The position numbers and the translations under genes were made by a program. Shown here one piece after another: positions 49,234 to 61,853 of a stretch of 64,000 bases of DNA. The notes under the pieces are model-generated. The model did no database searches. It was not told the DNA's origin and saw nothing but the letters and a program-made list of their open reading frames with translations. Each line of letters begins with the position of its first letter. Position 1 is the first letter of the stretch. This DNA is from Pleurodeles waltl (taxonomy: Eukaryota > Chordata > Amphibia > Caudata > Salamandridae), in NCBI RefSeq assembly GCF_031143425.1, contig NC_090450.1, forward strand, positions 168,199,486-168,263,485, in the 5' to 3' direction.

Positions 49234-49809
49234 CTTGCTCACACTACTAACTTTTCTGAACTGTTTACCAGCTGACGCTCAGCTTCTCATGATAGATCCT
49301 AGTTAAAACGAAAACAGCTTCTTCTTTTCTATTATGTGATATTTTCTGGCAATGCAGGTTAAAACTGTCAGCACCAACAGCTTCCACAAATGCTTGAAGT
49401 TTTTTGTACTACATAGACTACACTCAGCGTCCCCTACTGTGTGCAATGACAGGGGCATGTAGGGCCCAGTGGGATCTCTATGTGCACCCCTTTGGGCTAA
49501 GGTGTGCGATGTCAAAGTCTGTGCCACAGGGGGAGACTCCCTGTTTCCTCTCAAGTTCATGACATAGGTTCCCTGGTGGGGGTATAGGTAGTTCAGCCCA
49601 TACTGACAGTCTGAATATGTGCAAAGAAACCACTGCTGATTAAGGGTCCTTTAGAATCACACGAGTACCAGACAGTAGGGATGGGCAGCCTCTCATGTGG
49701 GACCTCAGCCTCCTCCCATTTAAAGGTTGTGTAGCCCTCAAGCATACCCTTATAAACGGATGTATGAAAGTGATGAGCAAAGGCATTGTGCATCACAGCA
49801 GCAGACCTA
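49234..49809 (+). other. MXRA5: MXRA5 intron, no feature seen
   Basis: Unique-looking intronic sequence between the LTR-like element and the family A MITE. No exon recognised. Confidence 0.5.
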
Positions 49810-50655
49810 GGGGCATATTTATACTCTGTTTGCACAGATTTGCATAGTTTTTATGCACATTTTGATGCTAATCACATCTAGTGTCAAAATATTGGAGTTT
49901 GCACCATTTTTGGTAATGCTTGAACCTACCTTGCATCAATGAGCTGCAAGGTAGGCATTCCCATCTAAAAAATGGTCTATCCCCATAGCCCCATATTTAT
50001 TCCCCAGTGCTAAAATAATGCATGGGTTGGAGGAGGGGCTGAATAATGGTGCAAAGCTTGCTTTGCACCATTATTTAATGCCTGGGCCAGACCAGGCGTT
50101 AGGGGACCTGTGGACCCATTTTCATGGTTAAACACCATGGAATGTGTCCACAGGTGCCCTCCCCAAGCCCCAGGAACAACCCCCACCCACACCAGAGGGA
50201 CACCAGAGGATGGGGGACCCCATCCCAGGTATGTGGGGTAAGTACTGGTAAGTATTTTGTAACTTTTGTTTTTAAGTGCCATCAGGGGGCCTAACTTGAG
50301 GCCCCCTGCATGGCACAGGATGCAATAGCCATGCCCAGGGGACACTTGTCCCTTGTGCTGGTCATTGGGGTGGTGGGCATGACTCCTGTCTTTCCTAGGA
50401 CAAGAGTCATGTTTTTGGTGGTTGTATGCCAGGAAATTGAGCTAGTCTGGTTAGAGGCATTTTTTTTGCCTCTAACCAGACTAGCGTCATTTTATGACAC
50501 ACAACCCACTCCTTCCCTGCCACCACCCCCATCCTAGCGTCTTTTTTTTAAGATGGCACCCAGCTGGTGCTGTGGAATGGCACAAGCCTGCACTATACTT
50601 TTTGCCACAAAACTGTGTTTGCGCAGTTTTGCGACAAAAAGTATAAATCAGGCCT
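49810..50655 (+). mobile_element. MITE family A, copy 4
   Basis: The ends GGGGCATATTTATACTCTG and AAAAAGTATAAATCAGGCCT are inverted and flanked by a perfect CTA duplication (49807-49809 and 50656-50658). It shares with the other family A copies the ACCTTGCATCAATGAG, GGGGACCTGTGG, CATCCCAGGTATGT and CATGCCCAGGGGACACTTGTCCC blocks. Most CpG sites are now TpG or CpA (TTGCACCATTATTTAATGC where the CpG form would have GCGC), so it is older than copy 2. It inserted in the MXRA5 intron 285 bp upstream of an exon. Confidence 0.85.
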
Positions 50656-50939
50656 CTAGCTTATTAATTGCAATATGTTGCCCTGGGCTCACCTGAAAGA
50701 GACCTTTGTCAGTAGGCAAAAAATACACGTTTTAATCTCAACTTCTTGTGTGCCAAATTCTTAAATGTTAGGTAATTCCAGTTTTTTATCTGGGTAAAAT
50801 GGTAACAATACAATTAATTCAATTAATTTGGAGTGATACCATGGTAAAGACTGGCAAAGAAGCAGGCAAGTGTGTGACATTTGTTTCCTAACAAGATTTT
50901 CCTGAAGCTTTCTACCTTCATGTTTTTTGTCTTTAACAG

Positions 50940-51330
50940 GTCTTAAAAATGAGTTACAACAAAGTCCGAAGTCTCCACAAAAACACGTTCCATGGCCTCA
51001 AGAGCTTGATCAGACTGCACATGGACCACAACAAGATTGAGTTTCTGAACCCGGAAGCTTTGTATGGGCTCAGCTCACTAAAGCTGGTACACCTGGAGGG
51101 GAACTTGCTGACACAGATACATGCGGACACCTTTGTCACCTTACGCTATATGCAGATATTCAAAACATCCTCTATTAAGCACATTTACCTGTCAGACAAC
51201 CTCCTTTCTGCACTCCCTAAGGATATGTTTTCTTACATGGCTGAACTGGAGACTGTATATCTGAATGGGAACCCCTGGTCTTGTGACTGTCAAATGCAGT
51301 GGTTTGCAGAATGGGCAGAAAAGTCAAGAG
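50940..51330 (+). CDS. MXRA5: MXRA5 exon: LRRs and start of LRR C-terminal cap
   Basis: This exon of 391 nt has 130 codons and one leftover base. The acceptor is TGTCTTTAACAG and the donor is AGAG|GTAAGT. It encodes four LRRs in series: VLKMSYNKVRSL, LIRLHMDHNKIEFL, LKLVHLEGNLLTQI and IKHIYLSDNLLSAL. After a last strand (LETVYLNGNPW) comes SCDCQMQWFAEWAEKSRG, the W-x-C-x-C opening of an LRR C-terminal cap, with Cys at exon codons 115 and 117. Human MXRA5 has matching text (LMRLHIDHNKIEFI, LLHLEGNLL, NPWTCDCEMRWFLEW). The cap is completed by four cysteines at the start of the next exon, joined through a split Asp codon. LRR domains of this class bind matrix or receptor proteins; the ligand for MXRA5 is not evident from sequence. 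Confidence 0.95.
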
Positions 51331-54300
51331 GTAAGTAAATAAGTGCTACAACAAGAATAGAATGACTAATATATTATGTTGAATATATTAAATTATTCAA
51401 ACACGGTGTAATGATTTGATTAGTACCTACATTTGCTTATTTGCCCCTGACTATGCTTTGCTTTGCTACCTGTGCAATCCAGGAGCTGGTTGATCACCGT
51501 ATTAAACTGTACTATTTCATTAAGTGTCTGGATGGACAGATTTTGTCCTGCTTACCAGGGTATTCAACTTATTCCTCAGTCTTGCTTTGGTGCAGCTTCC
51601 TTAGCCAATCAGAAAGCTGTTGGCCTTTTGCACCCATGAAAGGATGCCTGTCGGAATACTACGTACTTCTCCAATTATAGCTACTGTCAAAGTGTCCATC
51701 TTTTTGGGTTTGCTAAACACTGGTCAAAAGGTGGCTCCTAATTTCGAAACACTCTTTACATGACTAAGCACTGCTAAGTGCTACTTGATTGGGCCACACT
51801 CCACTTCATTACTTCGCTTTATCTTTCTGCTGCTTTGTGGGACACCAAGGAAACTCCTACTTTCCACTGCCCCATGTTGACCACTGTCACATTCCTGTGC
51901 ACCTATAATCACTGCCCTTTGTCAGCTGCAAATTTGCATGACAGATGGGACTTCTCATTGGGCAGGTCCTCCAAGTGTACCTGGCACATCAAGATTGATG
52001 GTGATGCACCAGTAACATCGGATTTGTGGAATGCCATTGGGCCATAACAGTATTTTTATATTGGATCTTGACTCCATAGATTTGCATATAGTGGCATTTT
52101 TTCTATTATTCACGCAATTCTGTTAGCTGGTGTTTGTTATAAAGTGATACATTGATATGTGGTAATTCATAGTCGCATATGGATGTCAAAACCAGATTAA
52201 TGTATCTTTCCTAGGCATGTTGAGTTCCGCTGTTTAAATCTATATATGCTAATTCCTCAACAGATAAATACTGTCTTTGTAGCTTAACAAACCAAGCTTG
52301 ATGGATATCCCTAGACAGGTAATCAGTAAACTGTTCCATCTTTTGCCTGTTTGTTTTCCCAACATACTGGGGACAATCTCTATTTCTGAGAATCCACAGT
52401 GTGACAAATAATTAGGTATACAAATCTCTGGAAGTGTGATGCTTTACTTCGGGCCAAGCTTCATTGCACACAAATCCTGTTTTTGTTCTTCTACATTAAA
52501 ACGTCTAAATAGAAGATTCTAATTTTAAATAACACGTTGATTCTGCACTCACCTGAAGGGTGATCCACAGCACATTTTAGTTGCAGACGTCCCACCTCAA
52601 AAGCCTACCCCAGTGTTATGTTCATAAGGAGGAACACATAAGGTCACCTTACAGTGTGGCTAAGGGGATTTTATATGCAACCTATAGAGACAAATTATAT
52701 ACATCATCTGTACATGTCCATAGTGCATACACTGCTGAACTCAACAGCTTTATATTAAAGCACTTAGGGGCTGTTCAGACGTATTGCTTTAATGGTAGAC
52801 TGGTAAATCTGCACCCAAAATTACTGTTCCATGCAGAAATATTGCACCTGTTTCCCGATGTTTTCCAGCATTGCCTAGCTATTTTGGAATATGAAACCAC
52901 AACCAGATTTTACCATACCATTCCCAGTAAAAAACAATGCAGTGAAACTGCACTAGAGGTAGTCTTATTTCTGCTGAAAACTGGAATTTTCGGACTGAAA
53001 TAGGAGTCATAGACGTCCCTGAGGATCATGCTTGTCCCAGATACTCAAACAAAATTGTAGTATGCCAATTAGCTGTCAATTGTACAGCTACATATCTCTT
53101 AGGTGGGCACGAATACAATTAATGTTAACGCTGGCTAGAACATCAGTTCTTCCAGAGGGACAAGTGAAGCGCATACTCACTCACTCCTCTTTGAAATGTT
53201 TGGCCATGCTATTTTTCTGGGGATGAGAGAGATGTGTTTTGTGTTCAGAAGCGCAATAGTTTAGAATCCTGAGCTAACAACCCCTCATTATTTTAACAAT
53301 AAAGTGCACAACATTGGCCGATACTAACAGTTGTGTAAGTCCCTTCATGTTTGAAGGAAGCAGTAAAGAATTGTACTTCACAATCTATGCCAGGGTTAAT
53401 TTGAAAACGGTATTCCTACCTACATATGCTTTCATTATAGGGGAACCTAAATTCGTAACTACCAGGTAACAGGAGTTACCTACTGAATAAGGATTACAAT
53501 TTTATCAGAACCATCACGCTCCTGATACCCACCCGACATTTAAAAAAAAAAGTGGAGAAATGTGTGGGTGAAAAAAAGACAAAGTGTTTGTGAAAGATGT
53601 GTCGGAAAAAGTGCAGAGGTACTGAGTCTCGATTTGATTACTCAATAGTAAGCAATGAAATCATAATACTTAAGTATTCCCTCACCTCAAAATAATGATG
53701 CCCATTGTATTGTTAATTGAGGGTGCAGGAATACAACATAAACGTGTTAAATAAACTTTTTATTAGGGGGCTTAGTGTAACAGTAAACTCAAACAATTAA
53801 AACTTGTGTTCCCTTTGTTAAATAGGGAAAGGAACCTAAAATTAACTGAAAGTTTGTTTCAGTACTTCTCTCTCATTTGTGCTGTTTCCAACTGACACAT
53901 CCTACCCTGCAAATGTCTGCCATTGCCCTCGCAACCCAACACAAAACACTTTGACCCTCCCCATTCCATTCTAGGCCACCAATAGTGCATTTACAATTGT
54001 TTCATATTGAAAGTAATTAACCACCATGTATCCTTTGTGCACTAAATCTAACAGACATAAGCGAATCTTCATAGGTTGCACAAAAATGGTTTACAAAATA
54101 ACGCTGGATCATGCCTACAGATCTTGTCTTTCTGCTATATAGTATTAAGTCTTGATTCACCTCCGGTGTTTTTTCCAAATAGAATTCAGAAAGCAAATCA
54201 GAGAATGTGGCATGTTTGAGACGTGGTAGATTTTTGAAACCTAGCTCTAACTAGTCTGTTCTATGCATTTGTAGTATGAATATGCTTGAGTGTGTATATA

Positions 54301-55191
54301 TGTGTGTGTGCACATGTGTGTGTTGTGGTCTGTCTGATATGTTCTGGTATATGTTTTCTGTGTGCCGCCTCGTCGTGACAAGTGATCATGTGCCCTAAAC
54401 AAACAACCAATGTGGCTTATCTCACCCTAGTTGGATGTCCTTAGGAATTCTATGCATTGCTAGCTGTAGTATGTTGTAGATTTATGGACCTCGAGAACAA
54501 TGAAAACTGAGCAAACCATGCAAGCTTTTCTTTACCTAGATTAAAAAGAAAGACAGCATTTACTCATACCAAAAAAATAAATGACATGAGGAAAATGCAG
54601 ATGAGAAATGGCAAACACTGGCACAGGTATTCAATGACACTATAGGGCCTTAGTTGTAAGGGACCTATGCACAGCTGTCCATAAGTGTAACAATGCCATT
54701 TCAATCACTGAAAGCAGTAATGTGCTGTAGAGAACAGTGGTCTCCCATGCAGTTCTGGAAGATGTACTTCAACTTCTAATGTTAAGTATAACTATTGAAT
54801 GTTTAAGTGTTTCCTATTTAGATTGGCTTTATGTAAATTAATCTTAAGTGGATACTCTAAACATCAGGCGAGCATCAGGTCCTCATGGGCTTGTATTAGA
54901 CAACCCTATGTAATACTCCTCTGATGAAAATATGTTTATGTATCTTCATAACATGTAAAATAACAAGAGTGACGACCTCATTCAAAGTAACTAGTCCTTG
55001 CGTAATCTGCAAGGTAAAGCAGATGTATAGAGCTTCAGCTACTTAACAATAGTTGCCATATGGGTTCTTTTGAGATACGTTACATGAAAAAGGATTAAAA
55101 TGAGACAGCTTAAACATTATTTTATGTTTCTACTTTGTTTTAGGACATTTTCAGCTATACTATCGAACTAACAATGTTTATTGTTTTCTAG
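51331..55191 (+). other. MXRA5: MXRA5 intron between LRR exon and giant exon
   Basis: About 3.9 kb from a GTAAGT donor to a TTGTTTTCTAG acceptor. The 140-codon open frame at 52581-53003 is not recognisable, has no splice context and is treated as chance. A TG-rich run lies at 54288-54335. No transposon with clear ends was identified. Confidence 0.65.
54288..54335. repeat. TG-rich microsatellite
   Basis: Imperfect alternating TG with TATA and CACA interruptions. Confidence 0.8.
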
Positions 55192-58100
55192 ACATGATAA
55201 AATGCAAGAGGGACAGGAGTTACACCAATGGTCAGCAATGTCCTGTTTGTTCCATTCCAAGTCAATACAAAGGAAAAGACTTGTCGGACATCTTAGTTAC
55301 AGACTTGACTTGTGTAAAACCATCCATTGATCCAGCTCTCAAGATCAAAAATGTCACTGAAAGTGGCGAGAGTGATTTCTCTTCTATATCCCCAAAAGAT
55401 TTCATAGCACCCATAGGATCTCTCGTTATAAATATGACTGACCAAACAGGAAATGAGGCAAACCTGGCTTGCAGTATTCAAAGACCTTCGAAAATGTCAC
55501 CAATTACGCTGGAAAGAAACAATGGTCACACTCTTCTAAGGACATCTTTATCCACATTTTTGGTGTGCAGCATTGATTATGATCATATTCAAAAATTGTG
55601 GGGAATACTGGCCATGTATAGTGATTCCCCTATGAAGCTTAGACGAGAGCTTTTACTTACCAAGATGCCCTATGTTAGTTACAGTTACAAGCAATTTAGT
55701 ACTGATGAGGATGTTTTCACTAATATTGAAGCTGAACTCAGAGCAAATCCGAGTTGGGTGATGCAAGATCAATTAACGTTACAACTGGACAGGACTGCAA
55801 CTACACTGAACACACTTCACATTAGATATATTGCAGATGTTCATATAATGTTAGAACAGTATGAAGAAAAGCCAGTTGAATACAAGTGGGCCATGATTTT
55901 GAAGGATAACACCACACAAACAGAGTACACTGTTGTGACTGGTAGCACTGTGGAGCTGGATTGCCAAGTTATTGGAGAACCAGCCCCTGTCACTGAATGG
56001 ATACTACCAGATGGAAGCAAAGTAAGAGCACCATATGCCAGTGAAGAGGGACGAATAATAATAACCAAAAGTGGGAAATTCATTTTAAGAACAGTGGACA
56101 GCTTTGATACTGGTGTTTATCATTGCATTGGCACAAACTATCATGATGCAGATGTGCTAACCTTTCGAATCATTGTGGTTGATTCAGATGTAGAGCATGA
56201 CACTGTCAATGGTCCTGAAATATCCCCGTTAGTTGGTGAAACTCTCCACCTTCCATGTCACTCCAGTGGGATTCCAGAAGCTTCAGTCAGTTGGGTATTC
56301 CCCGACAATTCTGTGGTACATCAGTCTTCAAAGCACAAAAATATTTTTTCAAATGGCACATTAAAAATACAGGAACTTACACAGCGAGACAGAGGTTATT
56401 TTAGATGTATAGTGGCCAATCCGTACGGTTTTGATGTGTTGGTTGTGAAGATATTGACTGTAGAGGGTGAAAACAATGTGAAAAATAAAAGAACATCTCT
56501 CACAGAAGAATGGGAACAAGAAGCATCTGGAACTGAAGAATTTACAGATGTTACAGAAGATTACATGCCACTAACAACTGCATATCCTATCTTAAGTCAG
56601 GCATCCAGGGTGGTCTCCAAAAAGCAGCCAGCCAGCAGACACAGTGGAAAAGCTGAAAGTAAGATTCAACATAGGAAAAAAGGAGAGAAACTAAACAAGA
56701 GAACTCGAGGCCAAAGAAGGCATTTTTATCATGGTAATCGGCGTATTGACCCACAGCAGTGGGCAGCTCTTTTAGAAAAGACCAAGAAGAAACCTGCTCC
56801 TTCAGTCACAAAAGAAATTACCTCAACTAGCACAGAGAAGACATATGTGAGCACAAATGGAAAAGTATCTGGTGATGGAGAAGACATTTCTGGAGGTGAT
56901 CTCTCACCAACAGAAGAGGGCTTTTTAATATTGACTACTAAATTACCACTAGAAACAACTACAAGTCAGTTAGCAGTACACCAAGGGAAGGAAACTCAAA
57001 CAATACAGACTAGTAAAGCTAAAACAACTCCCAGCATTTTAGTAGAGGAAATGTCTCCAGTTGTAAAACCAATGGTCATAGAGCTAGAAAAATCCGAAGA
57101 GCAGACTGTAATTATAAAAGAAGAGTATTCAACTATGGTACCACAAACACAACAAAGCTCAACATCACAACAAACAAAAGCAGCTCCAGAAGGATATATA
57201 CCTAGGCAAGAATTGACAACTATGTCTAGAATATCAAAGGCAACATCTTTGTCAATTATCACCAGACCACCTGCAATATCCAATGCTTTTCATAATATAG
57301 ATGACTACAAGAATAATGTAAATCATACCAGAAATAGTCCTTCCCAAGTTACAACAAATAAGGTGAACATTGCTTCTTCAACAGTCAATGACCTAATGAA
57401 TATTACTCCCACAAACATGCACACCATGCCACCTTCCACCAGCATTGTGCCTAAAGTTAGGGATAAAGATCTAAGCACCCAGAAAAATTTCCCTTCTGTT
57501 GACATAAAAGATCATATTATGTTAACATCTGAAAGCTCAGTTGAAGATACATCCACCAGCCTACCAACATCCCAGAACCAACTAGTGACAAGTCAATATC
57601 TGAACACATCATCACCCAAGTCCAGTTTTGAAATAGCTTTAATGACTGTCACAGAACCTGAGAATGAAATGGGTCACATTTATTTTCAGAGTACTCAAAA
57701 AATAATAACACCCAGGTTACCACCAGGTTCAACCATTATTGCTCATCAGCAAATTCAGATAATAAGAGATGTCAATCCTAATACAGCAAATGCAAGACAG
57801 CGTTACGGACGTCGAAAACTATCTGGGAAAAGACGCATTATTAGACCTGATCGAATCCCAAACATCAAAGATCGATATACCTTTTTAAGATCAGACCGAA
57901 AAGAAGTTACTAAAGAAAGTACAACTGTGACATCAGCTACAGAGCTGGCAACAAAATATAAGTATTCTTCTATCACCTCTTCACTAATTGAACCAGTCCC
58001 TTTGCCTACTCCAGTTACTAGGGAAAGCACATCAGTAAAATCAGCTACAGATCTGGTAACAAAATATCAACATTCCTCTAGCGCCACCTCATTAACTGGC

Positions 58101-60042
58101 CCTGAACCTTTGCCTACTCCATGTACTAAAATCATAACAACTCCGAAAGTGAAGATGCCTCAATTTACAACAGTATCAACTCCTGTTACTCTTTTCCAAG
58201 AAAAAAGGACCACTGAACCAGATGTCACAGGATTAAAATCACTGCACACCTATGCAGAAATGGCACATCCAAAGCCTGATATAGCGCTAGAATTCCGGCC
58301 CACAGTACTGCTGTCAACATCTTCTGGCAAAAGAACCTCTTTTAGTTCTATAGAGTATCCCACAACTGCAACTGGGAAGCATGCTATGATAGCTATGTTT
58401 ACCACAACACCCAGCCAGGTATATAATGAATACAAAAATGTAAACTCAAAGCCACCCACTGCAAAATCTAGAAATTCCTCAAAAACTTTGAGAGGGAAAA
58501 TTCCTTGGCATCGATTTTTTGGAAATGGACAAATTCAGAAGGAAATACTAAAAAAGCTTCGAAAGCCAAAGATACAGACAACTAAATCTGCATTTACAAC
58601 ACTTGCAGCAACATCAGTGTTTGAAACAAATACACTACCAGTTTCTGAAGTTCACGCCTCCTACTTATCAACTGCAGCAGAAATCAGTTTCAATGATACT
58701 GGTCTATCTGTGTCACCAGCCATACCTATGACACTAGAAAATGAGATTACTCTAACACCTACTCCAATTTGTTCTTTAACTACTCTCAGAAGATCACCAA
58801 CAACTTTTCCCTCACACATCACCACTCCCATAACTAAAGCAATTAATGTAAATAGCCACAGTCTGACCACTGCCTCTACAGCACTAACAACCAGTGGCAT
58901 TATGTCAAGTAGTGCAGCAACTTCTGTGTATACCAGAGCAGTCAATGGCGCAAGAAGGAAATGGGTGAAGAGAAAGAGACCGCGTAAAAAAAATACAACA
59001 CAGGAGACCATTACAGCTTTAAAATGGAAGCCTTCTGATGAAACAAAAGTGACCAAACCCTCACAAATGACCACCAAAGCTTATAATGTGATGACGTCAA
59101 CAATGTCCTTGACTAGTCCACAAGTTTCTGAAAATCCAACGGGAACGTCACTTACAAGTACTGATAAGTCACAGCCTTATACTGCATCGGTAAAACCTAA
59201 AAGAAGGCCCACAATGAAAAACATAATAAACCCACCAACAAATCATCCGACTGGACAACCACCTCTTAGTACTGATACAATCAAGCTGACTTTACCAAAC
59301 ACCTCACAAGGAATTATTCGTACAGCAAAAAAGGCCCCCATAATCACTCAGGAAACATCATCGTATTCCACAACAATTATGAGTGGAAATCCATTCCTAC
59401 CCACATTACTGCAGACGTATGTGCCCAGAGCTACAGAAAAATATCAAAGTAGGAATGTTGGAATGGCTACAAATAAAAATTTCAACCAAAACATCCTAAA
59501 TGAAACTTTTAAATACCTGTATGCAACGAAATCAGTGCCTACTGATAAACATGAAATAGTTGCAAGTACCAACTCCCCAATAGTAACTACCCAGGTGCTA
59601 CATCCTAAAGTTCAGCACCCTACACCTTCATCACCTACAATTACTGTGACACCCCAGATGGCAATCAGGCAAAGAACCTTGCTCCCTTCTCAAAAGAGGT
59701 ATTGGAGCAAAACAGTTCCAGAACTGACAGAAAAAAGCAAAACATTGACTGTAAACACTCTAACTATTTTGAAACCACCTTTGAGTCTTACTAGAGAAAC
59801 TCCAGTGATTACCAAGGACAAATTTTCTCCTTTGTTTCAGCCACTGAAGACAGCAAATCAGGAAACCACCACAATGGACCAGTTTACTTTAGAAACTTCA
59901 GCCAGTGAGAGACCAACAAAACCCAAGATTAAAGGTGGAAAGTTAGCTAGTTTCACAGTCTTAGCTAACTCTGATGCTTTTATCCCATGTGAAGCCACCG
60001 GCAATCCTGTGCCAACAATTCATTGGACCAAAGTTTCTTCAG
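55192..60042 (+). CDS. MXRA5: MXRA5 giant exon: LRRCT end, two Ig domains, Thr/Ser-rich spacer, start of third Ig
   Basis: This single exon of 4,851 nt has no internal stop, with two bases completing a codon at its start and one base left at its end, so it is flanked by phase 1 introns. Residues are numbered from the Met at 55194. The LRR C-terminal cap ends with Cys 4, 16, 19 and 40. A linker region conserved with human MXRA5 follows (NMTDQTGNEANLACSI; human NMTDEHGNMVNLVCDI). Ig domain 1 has Cys 257 and 311 with EWILPDGS between them. Ig domain 2 has Cys 355 and 405 with SWVFPDNS, a glycosylation sequon in SNGTLKI, and DRGYFRC. From about residue 425 to 1580 runs a Thr/Ser/Pro/Lys-rich, presumably O-glycosylated and disordered spacer with basic clusters (RRKLSGKRRIIRP, RRKWVKRKRPRKK). 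The last part opens a third Ig domain (Cys 1599, Trp 1611) completed by an exon outside the window. The true exon ends at 60042|GTAAGC; the reading frame to 60104 is read-through into the intron. The start Met is internal to the protein. Confidence 0.97.
57909..58124 (+). repeat. MXRA5: In-frame 108-bp tandem duplication in MXRA5 spacer
   Basis: Two adjacent units of 36 codons each (57909-58016 and 58017-58124). Unit 1 runs from TKESTTVTSATELATKY to PLPTPV and unit 2 from TRESTSVKSATDLVTKY to PLPTPC. Both keep the frame. The units differ at many codons, so the duplication is not recent. Confidence 0.85.
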
Positions 60043-61469
60043 GTAAGCTACTACCTACACTACGTGAAACGTTTTACAAATGTAGATTTTATGTTCTCAG
60101 ATAACTAATAAGCTTTCATTCCATGCAAAGTTAATATTAATGTTTTGCCAACAAAACACTCCATCTTAAGCTCATCAAGATTTAAACTATTCCCTATCAA
60201 TTTCCCTCTGTTCCACGTTATATCAGATCTTTATTCTAAGGTGTTTACATATGAAGTACTTGTTAAAACAGTTTTGCAGCAGGCTTGTGATCTAGGTGTG
60301 TATTGTAAAATTGAGCACCAAGGCAACTCTCTGCTGAACATGAGCATCAGATTCTAGGTTTGACTGCAATAGGTTATGTGACATATATCTGTGTGTTGGA
60401 CGTGCTGAGCTATTTACTTACGAAGATGACAGTTGGAACCATACTGTGCCACAAGGTTGTTATGAGATGAGATCCGATGAAATCAGATCAGATAAAGTAA
60501 GCAAGCCTGCCATCTTACACCATGCTGCTGTGTGACATAAGGTTTCCTCTATCCTCGCAAAGCAACCTGGTGAAGAGTAACTATACCATTGCTGGAAATC
60601 CTTGCACAGAATAGACTTCTGGATCAGGCTTGAACACTCTGCATACTTGTGATCCAATTAAACCTTCCCCAGACACGGTAGATGGCTAAAGATGATTTTG
60701 TTACTGCTGTGATGGAAAGTCGATGGGATTGGGCAGTGCAGAGTGGCCAAATCCCCATTCTACTTACTTCCACCTCCTCTCCAAAGCCGCATCCCCTCTT
60801 GCGTGTACAATCCTATGGTGAAAGTTATTCTAAAGCTGACAAGTGTGGGTGAAATACCATGACATATTATAACATAGCACAGTGTAACAAGGCCTATTAA
60901 TAGAGCAGATGTTAACCACAAGGATTACCTAGTGAGAGTGACAGAGAAAGGCGTTTGAACGCTGTAAAGCATAGAATACAGTTCGTGATACAGTTACTAG
61001 CATAAGATGAGTTTTTCTGTTGTGATAGTGTTGTCTACACCTCTGGTGCTTACAAGTCCATTATGTCTAGCACCTTCTCCTGTGGTGTGATGCCTACTGC
61101 CTGGCCCCATTAAAGATTCTCGTCTTGAGTTCTGATTGGTGGCGGACCATTGTGCCTGCAGAGCTCACCACTGCGACTTTATGAAGCGATTCAGAGACAC
61201 GCAATTCAATCCGTGTTCAGGGTGCCTAGTTTTTTTTCACATCATGACGTTGTGCGCTCCTGACACTGATACATAGGTGTCAGCGAATCTTTCGCTACTT
61301 GACCTTATTGTGTCGTCGGAACGCCATAAGGCACTGGCTAAAACACTTTGACCTTGTTTTTCTGGAGCACGATAACACATTTTCAAGCACTGTTAAAGAC
61401 AATGAGTCTGCATGGACGTCAATTTACCAAAAATGCCAGGGGTAGTGACAGTATACGCTTTTTCATCTT
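60043..61469 (+). other. MXRA5: MXRA5 intron 3' of giant exon (within window)
   Basis: Begins with a GTAAGC donor. No downstream Ig exon, which would start in phase 1 and carry a D-x-G-x-Y-x-C motif, was found before the window ends. Confidence 0.6.
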
Positions 61470-61853
61470 TACCTTCAGTCACACACACAAGCTTACACAA
61501 ACACACTTTCACACAAACACACTGTCTCTCACATAAGCACACACTCACCGGCATGCGTGTGCACAACATGCAATCAAAAATGTTTTTGACTTACCTCAGC
61601 TACCAAGGAGTGCCATGTTCCAGCTAACTGTACTCCATTTTTTATTACACTAATAGTGAATGATATATTATTCAGTATTAGTGTAATTCAAAAAACTGAT
61701 TGAAGCAAGTAGAGCCCCAAGAAACTGCACCTGTGTTCCTGGCAATGATTTTGCCACCTCTGAGGCCATGGGGCCGCAGAGCAGTGCCAGAGGTCGCAAG
61801 GGGCAAGGCGGGGTTCCCAGATCACTGCTAACCCCTAAATGACCTCCATGTGA
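61470..61853 (-). repeat. Dispersed repeat R, copy 3 (inverted)
   Basis: Minus-strand copy of the family at 30832 and 32257. Its CA-rich end (61470-61575) matches the TG-rich tail of copy 2. The palindromic core (TTACACTAATAGTGAATGAT / ATTCAGTATTAGTGTAA) lies near 61646-61686. The TTTAGGGG-type end is at about 61836-61850 as AACCCCTAAATGACC. Confidence 0.75.

Noticed and set aside
52581..53003. 140-codon open frame in the MXRA5 intron
   Set aside because: No match to MXRA5 or any known family, and no acceptor/donor pair that would keep the LRRCT join in frame; the flanking exons already join correctly.
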